A stretch of DNA of 64,000 nt, taken from contig NZ_CP034072.1 in assembly GCF_003855255.1 (NCBI RefSeq), positions 5,079,208 to 5,143,207 of the forward strand. The letters run 5' to 3'. Shown here piece by piece: positions 57,912-64,000 of this stretch (positions are counted from its first letter, which is position 1; every line of letters starts with the position of its first letter). Under the pieces are notes generated by a model that was not told where the DNA came from, did no database searches, and was given only the letters and a program-made list of their open reading frames with translations. Position numbers and translations under genes: made by a program. Origin of the DNA: Mycolicibacterium nivoides. GTDB taxonomy: Bacteria; Actinomycetota; Actinomycetes; Mycobacteriales; Mycobacteriaceae.

Positions 57912-59162
57912 CTACCACTCAATGGGATCCCGGATGATCGGGCAGGTCATGCAATGCCCGCCACCTCGGCCGCGACCCAGCTCAGCACCGACGATCGTGA
58001 TCACCTCTACGCCCGCCTTGCGCAGCAGAGAGTTGGTGTGGGTGTTGCGGTCGTAGGCGAACACCACCCCCGGTTCGACAGCCACCAGGTTGTTTCCGCT
58101 GTCCCACTGCTGACGTTCCGAGTCGTAGGCGGTGCCGCCGGTCTCGACGACCCGGAGCTTCGGCAGGCCCAGCGCGGCCGCCACCACGTCGATGAACGGT
58201 TTGGATTCCGGCACCACCTCGACACCCGGCTCGGTATCGCTGGGCAGCAGGGTGAACGCGACGATGCCGTTGACGATCTCCGGGTAGATGGTCACCACAT
58301 CGCGGTCAGCGAAGGTGAACACCGTGTCCAGGTGCATCGCCGAACGCAGCTTGGGCATGCCGGCGACGATCACCTTCTCGGCCGCACCGCCGGCGAAGAG
58401 TTCGGCGGCGACCTGGGTGATCGCCTGCCGCGAGGAGCGTTCACTCATGCCGATCAGCACCACGCCCTTGCCCGGAATCAGCACATCACCGCCCTCGAGA
58501 GTGGCTTGGCCCCAGGACTTCTCCGGGTCGCCCCACCACACCGTCGAACCCACGTAGTCGGGATGGAACTGGTAGATCGCCTTCATCAACAAGGTTTCGT
58601 CGTGCCGAGCCGGCCAGAACAACGGGTTGAGCGTCAGTCCGCCGTAGATCCAGCAGGTGGTGTCGCGGGTGTAGAGCGTGTTGGGCAGCGGCGGCATCAG
58701 ATATTCGTTGACGCCGGTGTCCTCGCGGGCCAGGGCCAGGTATCCGGAGCGGACCTCGGCGGGCAGATCCCGGGTGGACAGCCCACCTATGAGGAATTCG
58801 GTGAGCCGGCGCTCCGGAAGCGAGTCAAGGAACCCACGGGTGTCGTCGACCAGCCCGACGCCCACCTCGTTGGCCACGATCTTGCGGTCAAGCAGCCACG
58901 CCTTTGCCTCGGGGATCTCGATCGTCTCGGTCAGCAGGTTGTGGAGTTCGACGACCTCGACCCCCCGATCGCGCATCTTGTCCATGAAGTCGAAGTGGTC
59001 GCGGCGCGCGTTCTGCACCCACAGCACATCGTCGAACAACAGGTCGTCGCAGTTGGTCGGGGTGAGCCGTTCATGGGCCAGCCCCGGCGAGCACACCAAC
59101 ACCTTGCGCAGCTGCCCGACCTCGGAGTGCACGCCATACGTGGCAGACGGATTCGGCATCAT
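57912..59162 (-). CDS. arcA: Arginine deiminase
   Basis: The 416-residue arginine deiminase hydrolyses arginine to citrulline and ammonia. It has [51 protein letters not shown] (catalytic His) and the nucleophile Cys in [12 protein letters not shown]. It matches Rv1001 in length. It leads into the antiporter gene 22 nt upstream on the same strand, so the pair form an arc module. No arcB or arcC gene is seen here. Confidence 0.96.
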   Translation of the reverse strand: MMPNPSATYGVHSEVGQLRKVLVCSPGLAHERLTPTNCDDLLFDDVLWVQNARRDHFDFMDKMRDRGVEVVELHNLLTETIEIPEAKAWLLDRKIVANEVGVGLVDDTRGFLDSLPERRLTEFLIGGLSTRDLPAEVRSGYLALAREDTGVNEYLMPPLPNTLYTRDTTCWIYGGLTLNPLFWPARHDETLLMKAIYQFHPDYVGSTVWWGDPEKSWGQATLEGGDVLIPGKGVVLIGMSERSSRQAITQVAAELFAGGAAEKVIVAGMPKLRSAMHLDTVFTFADRDVVTIYPEIVNGIVAFTLLPSDTEPGVEVVPESKPFIDVVAAALGLPKLRVVETGGTAYDSERQQWDSGNNLVAVEPGVVFAYDRNTHTNSLLRKAGVEVITIVGAELGRGRGGGHCMTCPIIRDPIEW

Positions 59163-59184
59163 CTTCCTTTCACGATGTGTGGCA

Positions 59185-60639
59185 CTAAATCTGAATCTGA
59201 CCGGTGACCAGACCCGCTATTCCGGCCACCGCGCCGAGCAGGATGACCACGAACAGCACCGCCTCCGGCGGCGAGAACACCCTTAGGCTGCGCTCACGGC
59301 GGGCCATCACATACAGAACGGCACCGGCCGCGTACAGGATGCAGGACAACAGAAGGTGATCGAACCCGGCCGCGTACACCAGGAACAGCGTGTAGAACGT
59401 GGCCAGCCCCGCCACCACACCGTCGGCGAGCAGGGATTTGCGGTCCTCGTACGTCTCGCGGGTCACGACCAGTTTCAGCGCGTAGCCGGCCGCCAAGAAG
59501 TAGGGAATCAGAGCGAGAGCCGCGGTGAGGTCCAACATGAAATCCAGTGCCTCGGAGGTGAACAGCAGCAGGATGAGCAGCAGCTGCACCAGGCCGCCGG
59601 CCATCACCAGTGCCGTCACGGGCGCACCGTGGTTGTTGGTCCGTGCCAGGAAGCGTGGCATGTCCGCGGATTTGGCCGGGATGTAGAGAATCTCGGCAGC
59701 CATCAGCGTCCAGGCCAGATACGCCCCCAACACCGAGAGCACGACACCTACCCGGATGAACACCGAACCCCATGGACCGACAATGGATTCGAGCACCGAG
59801 GCCATTGACGGCTGGTTGACGGCGGCGAGTTCAGACTGCGGCAAGACGCCGTAGGACACCAAGGTGACCAAGGCGAAAACCGCGAGTACGGACAGAAATC
59901 CGATGACCGTCGCCCGGCCGACGTCCTCGCGCTTCTTCGCGTACCGCGAATACACGCTGGCTCCCTCGATGCCCATGAACACGAACACCGTGATGAGCAT
60001 CGTGCCCTTGGCCTGTTCGAACACCGAGGCCGACGGACCGCCCTCCGCCTTCCAACCGCCCCAGAAGTTGTCGGCGAACACCCCGGCCTTGAACGCGACG
60101 AGTGCGATCACGATGAACACCAGGATCGGAACGACCTTGGCAACCGTCGCAATCCGATTGATCACCGCCGCTTCCTTGACGCCGCGCAGGATCAGGTAGC
60201 AGAACAGCCACACCCCCACCGACGAGACCAACACCGCCAGCACGGTGCTGCCATCGCCCAGTTGCGGGAACAACGCACTGGTGGTGGCCATGATGAGCAC
60301 CCAGTACGACGCGTTGCCCGCACACGCCGATGCCCAGAATCCGAACGCCGAGTTGAAGCCGACGTAGTCGCCGAACCCGGCCTTGGCGTACGCGAAGATT
60401 CCGGCGTCCAGTTCGGGCTTGCGGGTAGCCAACCGCTGGAATACGAACGCCAGCATCAGCATTCCCGTACCGGCGATGGCCCAGGCGATGATCGCGCCCA
60501 GCACCCCGGACTCCGCGCCGAACCGCCGGGGCAGCAGAAACACCCCCGAGCCGACCATCGATCCGACCACCATCGCGGTCAAGGTCGGCAGGCTGACCTT
60601 CTCGCTCACCCCACCGGTCTTCGGTTCAGTCGCTGTCAT
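59185..60639 (-). CDS. arcD: Arginine/ornithine (or citrulline) antiporter, ArcD-like
   Basis: The 484-residue APC-type transporter has about 12 helices. It begins [20 protein letters not shown], then LLPRRFG and has AVSYW-like [20 protein letters not shown] and [20 protein letters not shown]. These are marks of the basic amino acid/polyamine antiporter (ArcD/LysP-like, APA) family. Its gene precedes arcA by 22 nt in the same operon, so arginine uptake with exchange of ornithine or citrulline is the likely role. Confidence 0.92.
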   Translation of the reverse strand: MTATEPKTGGVSEKVSLPTLTAMVVGSMVGSGVFLLPRRFGAESGVLGAIIAWAIAGTGMLMLAFVFQRLATRKPELDAGIFAYAKAGFGDYVGFNSAFGFWASACAGNASYWVLIMATTSALFPQLGDGSTVLAVLVSSVGVWLFCYLILRGVKEAAVINRIATVAKVVPILVFIVIALVAFKAGVFADNFWGGWKAEGGPSASVFEQAKGTMLITVFVFMGIEGASVYSRYAKKREDVGRATVIGFLSVLAVFALVTLVSYGVLPQSELAAVNQPSMASVLESIVGPWGSVFIRVGVVLSVLGAYLAWTLMAAEILYIPAKSADMPRFLARTNNHGAPVTALVMAGGLVQLLLILLLFTSEALDFMLDLTAALALIPYFLAAGYALKLVVTRETYEDRKSLLADGVVAGLATFYTLFLVYAAGFDHLLLSCILYAAGAVLYVMARRERSLRVFSPPEAVLFVVILLGAVAGIAGLVTGQIQI

Positions 60640-60690
60640 GTCTCGTCTTTCGCTGTCTGCTGGACGGAGCCTGGACGATCGTGAATCCGG

Positions 60691-61593
60691 TCAGAGATCG
60701 GCGATGATCTGCTGTCGCTTCGCCGTGTACTCGTCTTCGCTGATGGCGCCCGTCGCACGCAGCGTTTCCAGTTCCTGAAGGCGTTGCGCGGTCGACGGCG
60801 CGGGCGGTGCGAGGAAAGGCGCCGAAGGCGCGCCTGGATCCGATGCGGCCACCGACGTGGTCGGCGCCTGCTGCGCGGCCGATGAGCGCTCGCGCGAAGA
60901 GTATGTCGCCGCGCGCCGCACCACCGCCTGGACCTGTTCGCGGACGGCGGGATTGGCCCGCAGGTCGATCATGTTGTTGATGCCGATGCCGTGTGCCTTG
61001 AGGATCTGCAGGATCTCCATCAGCGGGCCGGACTGACCGGTGAGGTCGTAGGTCTTGTTGTCCTCGGCGATGGTGAACGTCGCAGGCATCAGACCGCTGA
61101 CCAGACTGCTTCTCTCCCAATCGATCCGGTATTCGTTGGTGGTCGGGTCCACCAGGGCGACCAACTTGCGGTTGGTGATCATCGGCAGCCGCGACACCGA
61201 GGCGAGCACACGGTCCTGACTCGCGAACGGCGCGATTCCGGGCCCCGAGATCTGCAGATCCAGCTTCACCAGCGGCTGCTCATTGATGCGGGTGTTGGTC
61301 TCGTGAATGCCGGCGACCTGGGCCAGGGCCAGCACCCCGACCTGTTCGAGCTTCTCGTTCTGCGCCGCCGACTTCGTCCCGGCCGCGGTGAGCCCCAGTG
61401 CGATCAGGACATCGATCGCGGTGATCAACAGCCCTACCCAGAACATCCACTTCATCATCGGATCACCGCCGCTGACGAAGTAGATGGTCAGGAAGATCGG
61501 ACCGACGATGCCACACAACAGCACGAAGGACTGAATGCGCACGTACCGCCAGAATGTGGACACCGCAGGCTCCTGTCGTCGGTTGGGCGCCAT
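60691..61593 (-). CDS. SHOCT-domain membrane protein
   Basis: The 300-residue protein has two N-terminal membrane helices (SFVLLCGIVGPIFLTIYFV and WMFWVGLLITAIDVLIALGL). A cytoplasmic or extracellular domain follows (QVAGIHETNTRINEQPLVKL) whose SHOCT-like short C-terminal helix pair is LQELETLRATGAISEDEYTA. SHOCT domains are short helical domains with oligomerising or DNA-linked roles. The ATG at 61593 is preferred over the start at 61614. It stands 51 nt downstream of the divergent-side gene block and is convergent with nothing; it may share a promoter region with the cutinase gene. Function unknown. Confidence 0.8.
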   Translation of the reverse strand: MAPNRRQEPAVSTFWRYVRIQSFVLLCGIVGPIFLTIYFVSGGDPMMKWMFWVGLLITAIDVLIALGLTAAGTKSAAQNEKLEQVGVLALAQVAGIHETNTRINEQPLVKLDLQISGPGIAPFASQDRVLASVSRLPMITNRKLVALVDPTTNEYRIDWERSSLVSGLMPATFTIAEDNKTYDLTGQSGPLMEILQILKAHGIGINNMIDLRANPAVREQVQAVVRRAATYSSRERSSAAQQAPTTSVAASDPGAPSAPFLAPPAPSTAQRLQELETLRATGAISEDEYTAKRQQIIADL

Positions 61594-61619
61594 CAGATTA
61601 ACGCCCGAGACCACTCAAA

Positions 61620-62459
61620 TCAGGAGTGAACGACTCCATCCGCCGAGCCACCCGTCGGCACCACCTGCTGCTGCATCGGTGACGGGCCGAGCATCCGGTA
61701 CAACGGCCACGTCCACCGGTATCCCCCAGCGGCCGATCGGGCGTAACTGGTGTGCACAGCGATCGCGGTGGCGGTCACCTCATCGGCGTCCTCGTCGTAG
61801 TCGCAGACCGCATCGCCGCGATCGCACACGCTGATCGTGCGACTGCCGACCGATACCGGCAGCGGGGCCGGAGCGTGGGCCAGGATCGGCCAGTCCTGCG
61901 CGACGCCCTTACCGGTTCCCGGCAACGCGGTCGCGGTGCCCAGGTTGACTGTGGGGTCGGCGGGCAACCGGTCGCCGTCGGCGACCAACAGCGCGGCGGC
62001 CAGATTGGGGCTCGTCGACAACGCGGCCAGGTTGCGGTGGACCACCATCGCGCCCTGCGAGTAGCCGGCCAGGACGACCTCGCTGGCCGGGCACTGCTGG
62101 GTGAAGGCCGCGTACTGGTTCGCCAGCGCCGCCACCCCGGCGTCGACACTGCTCATGAAGCCGCCCCAGCCCAGCAGGTCCCCGTCGGCCGGTACCGGCG
62201 CCGCGGGGTAGACCACGGCCTCGGCGGTCATGGTTCGGCCGTCCTGCTGCACCCACCTGGACAGGTCGCTCAGGGAGTTGTAGACCACGCGGCCCATTCC
62301 GGCGTCGACGCTCGGATCGTCCCGCTCACCCGAACCGGCGACACCGATCCAATGCACGTCGGGGCAGCCGGGACTGGCCTGCGCCGATCCCGCCGCAAAT
62401 CCGACCGCCGTGCCGGCAAGCACGGCCGCTGAAGCCAGCGCCCATATCCGTCGCACCAT
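61620..62459 (-). CDS. Cutinase-family secreted serine esterase
   Basis: The 279-residue protein has a signal peptide (RIWALASAAVLAGTAVGFAA, then GSAQA) and an alpha/beta-hydrolase cutinase domain. The nucleophile is Ser in VVLAGYSQGAMVVHRN, and the acid and His would lie in SVCDRGDAVCDYDE and AIAVHTSYA. Disulfide-forming cysteines frame the domain (PGCPDVH, TQQCPAS). It resembles the mycobacterial Culp lipases. ATG 62459 has a GGGGAC site 4 nt upstream; a TTG at 62471 is an alternative. It is followed by the SHOCT gene after 26 nt. Confidence 0.9.
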   Translation of the reverse strand: MVRRIWALASAAVLAGTAVGFAAGSAQASPGCPDVHWIGVAGSGERDDPSVDAGMGRVVYNSLSDLSRWVQQDGRTMTAEAVVYPAAPVPADGDLLGWGGFMSSVDAGVAALANQYAAFTQQCPASEVVLAGYSQGAMVVHRNLAALSTSPNLAAALLVADGDRLPADPTVNLGTATALPGTGKGVAQDWPILAHAPAPLPVSVGSRTISVCDRGDAVCDYDEDADEVTATAIAVHTSYARSAAGGYRWTWPLYRMLGPSPMQQQVVPTGGSADGVVHS

Positions 62460-62559
62460 GTTTGTCCCCAACCCGTGTAGCTCACCTATGCAATAAAGAT
62501 CGTCTCAGCTACCACAGGCGTTACAGCAGACCCAGCAAGAACACGCCGGAAAACAAAAA

Positions 62560-62585
62560 CGGCGCTCACCCGGAGGTGAGCGCCG
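62560..62585. terminator. Intrinsic terminator after tuf
   Basis: CGGCGCTCACC (62560-62570), loop CGGA, then GGTGAGCGCCG forms a perfect 11-bp stem. On the minus strand it is followed by GTTTTTGTTTTCCG, so it ends tuf transcription just 24 nt after the stop codon. On the plus strand the stem could also stop readthrough. Confidence 0.9.
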
Positions 62586-62608
62586 CTTTCGCGTGCTAGG
62601 TCAGATCG

Positions 62609-63799
62609 TCACTTGACGATCTTGGTGACCCGGCCGGCGCCGACGGTACGGCCGCCCTCGCGGATCGCGAAGCGCAGGCCCTCGTCCATGGCGACGGGCT
62701 GGATCAGCTTGACGGAGATGTCGGTGTTGTCACCGGGCATCACCATCTCGGTGCCCTCGGGGAGGGTAACCACGCCGGTCACGTCCGTGGTACGGAAGTA
62801 GAACTGCGGGCGGTAGTTGTTGAAGAACGGCGTGTGGCGGCCGCCCTCGTCCTTGGACAGGATGTAGACGCTGCCCTCGAACTCGGTGTGCGGGGTGGTG
62901 GTGCCGGGCTTGACCACAACCTGGCCACGCTCGACGTCCTCGCGCTTGATGCCACGAACCAGCAGACCGACGTTGTCGCCGGCCTGGCCCTGGTCGAGCA
63001 GCTTGCGGAACATTTCCACACCGGTGACGGTGGTCTTGGTCGTGGTCGGGCGGATGCCGACGATCTCGACCTCTTCGTTGACGTTGATCACGCCACGCTC
63101 GACACGACCGGTCACCACGGTGCCACGACCGGTGATGGTGAAGACGTCCTCAACGGGCATCAGGAACGGCTTGTCGGTCTCGCGAACCGGATCCGGGATC
63201 GACTCGTCGACCGCGTCCATCAGGTCCTCAACCGACTTGACCCACTTCGGGTCGCCCTCCAGCGCCTTCAGCGCGGAGACCCGGATGACCGGGGCGTCCT
63301 CGTCGAAGTCCTGGGCGGCCAGCAGTTCGCGGACCTCCATCTCGACGAGCTCGATGAGCTCCTCGTCGTCCACGGCATCCGACTTGTTCAGGGCCACCAG
63401 GATGTAGGGCACACCCACCTGGCGGGCCAGCAGAACGTGCTCGCGGGTCTGCGGCATCGGGCCGTCGGTCGCGGCGACCACCAGGATCGCGCCGTCCATC
63501 TGGGCGGCACCGGTGATCATGTTCTTGATGTAGTCGGCGTGACCGGGGGCGTCCACGTGGGCGTAGTGCCGCTTCTCGGTCTGGTACTCCACATGGGAGA
63601 TGTTGATCGTGATGCCGCGCTGACGCTCTTCCGGCGCATTGTCGATCTGGTCGAATGCGCGCGACTCGTTCAACTCGGGGTACTTGTCGTGCAGAACCTT
63701 GGTGATTGCTGCAGTAAGCGTCGTCTTGCCGTGGTCAACGTGACCGATGGTCCCGATGTTGACGTGCGGCTTCGTCCGCTCGAACTTCGCCTTCGCCAC
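62609..63799 (-). CDS. tuf: Translation elongation factor Tu
   Basis: The 396-residue EF-Tu carries aminoacyl-tRNA to the ribosome. The GTPase motifs are [14 protein letters not shown] (P-loop), [12 protein letters not shown] (G3) and [10 protein letters not shown] (G4); domains 2 and 3 are complete and end [21 protein letters not shown] site precedes the ATG. It is downstream of fusA in the str-type operon, with 88 bp between. Rv0685 is the homologue. Confidence 0.98.
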   Translation of the reverse strand: MAKAKFERTKPHVNIGTIGHVDHGKTTLTAAITKVLHDKYPELNESRAFDQIDNAPEERQRGITINISHVEYQTEKRHYAHVDAPGHADYIKNMITGAAQMDGAILVVAATDGPMPQTREHVLLARQVGVPYILVALNKSDAVDDEELIELVEMEVRELLAAQDFDEDAPVIRVSALKALEGDPKWVKSVEDLMDAVDESIPDPVRETDKPFLMPVEDVFTITGRGTVVTGRVERGVINVNEEVEIVGIRPTTTKTTVTGVEMFRKLLDQGQAGDNVGLLVRGIKREDVERGQVVVKPGTTTPHTEFEGSVYILSKDEGGRHTPFFNNYRPQFYFRTTDVTGVVTLPEGTEMVMPGDNTDISVKLIQPVAMDEGLRFAIREGGRTVGAGRVTKIVK

Positions 63800-63887
63800 T
63801 GTGGTGTCCTCCTGGACTTGTTGGTGCTTTTACTTAAAGCAATGTTGATGTGTTCAGTTGTGAGCCGCGACAGTTGCCGCGACGAGC

Positions 63888-64000
63888 TTACTGACCCGTC
63901 GCCTTCGCGATGATCTCCTTCGACACGTTCGCCGGAACTTCGGCGTACGAGTCGAACACCATGGAGTAGTTCGCCCGGCCCTGGGTCTTCGACCGAAGGT
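63888..64000 (-). CDS. fusA: Translation elongation factor G, C-terminal end only
   Basis: Only the last 37 codons lie inside the window. They read [20 protein letters not shown], then [15 protein letters not shown] and stop, the ordinary C-terminus of EF-G domain V. It is upstream of tuf on the same strand, as in M. tuberculosis fusA1-tuf. Confidence 0.95.
   Translation of the reverse strand, partial: LRSKTQGRANYSMVFDSYAEVPANVSKEIIAKATGQ

Overview
The window is high-GC actinobacterial DNA and reads as a Mycobacterium/Mycolicibacterium chromosome. The markers are a complete mycofactocin operon (mftA-G plus mftR), a SigK/RskA/DipZ/MPT83 locus, the S10 ribosomal operon and tuf/fusA, cutinase and lipoprotein genes, and many TetR regulators. 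Read from right to left, the backbone is fusA - tuf - (arginine/ornithine island) - mycofactocin-coupled SDR and ferredoxin reductase - mft operon - S10 operon - sulfatase/FGE. That is the gene order I recall from the M. tuberculosis Rv0684-Rv0712 region, with several accessory blocks inserted. I see no tRNA, rRNA, CRISPR array, phage gene or IS element.

Layout. 1-4451: an FAD reductase (cut by the window edge), a Rieske ferredoxin, a haem-oxygenase-like putative diiron oxidase and a GlcG/HbpS-like protein, divergent from a PucR-type regulator. 4461-8591: an MFS exporter, an ion-transporter-superfamily-like permease and a DUF1275 protein. 8535-12563: a sulfatase operon (sulfatase, lipoprotein, formylglycine-generating enzyme). 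12738-17706: a three-subunit succinate dehydrogenase with a DASS dicarboxylate carrier. 17690-23547: three TetR circuits, controlling an MFS transporter, a DUF2306 membrane protein, and an FAD amine-oxidase-like/cupin pair. 23639-24736: a C-terminally broken BcsB-like secreted protein. 24919-28698: rskA, sigK and dipZ, divergent from mpt83. 28786-34115: the S10 operon, rpsJ to rpsQ. 34641-39070: a hotdog protein, an NTF2-like protein, a lipoprotein carboxylesterase, a P450 and a TetR. 39157-47929: an MFS transporter, then mftG-F-E-D-C-B-A with divergent mftR. 47915-52348: a PhyH dioxygenase, an ECF sigma factor coupled to a triple-VOC protein, a ferredoxin reductase and an AsnC regulator. 52450-61593: the ddaH/rocD/rocE/usp operon, the mycofactocin-coupled SDR, arcA, an arcD-like antiporter and a SHOCT protein. 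61620-64000: a cutinase, tuf and the end of fusA.

How the genes work together. The mft block makes the redox cofactor mycofactocin from the 31-residue MftA peptide. The SDR at 56992 is a likely user, and MftG links the reduced cofactor to respiration. DDAH-like, RocD, RocE, ArcA and ArcD together suggest import and breakdown of arginine or ornithine. SigK, held by RskA, appears to drive dipZ-sigK-rskA and mpt83 from two facing promoters that I can read. The Sdh-DASS operon couples uptake of C4-dicarboxylates to their oxidation.

The parts least explained by known systems are the diiron-oxidase/Rieske/reductase/HbpS/PucR module at the left edge, the ECF sigma-VOC pair, and a 26-codon open frame inside the mft operon. 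All calls come from reading the sequence and from remembered family features; no searches were run.
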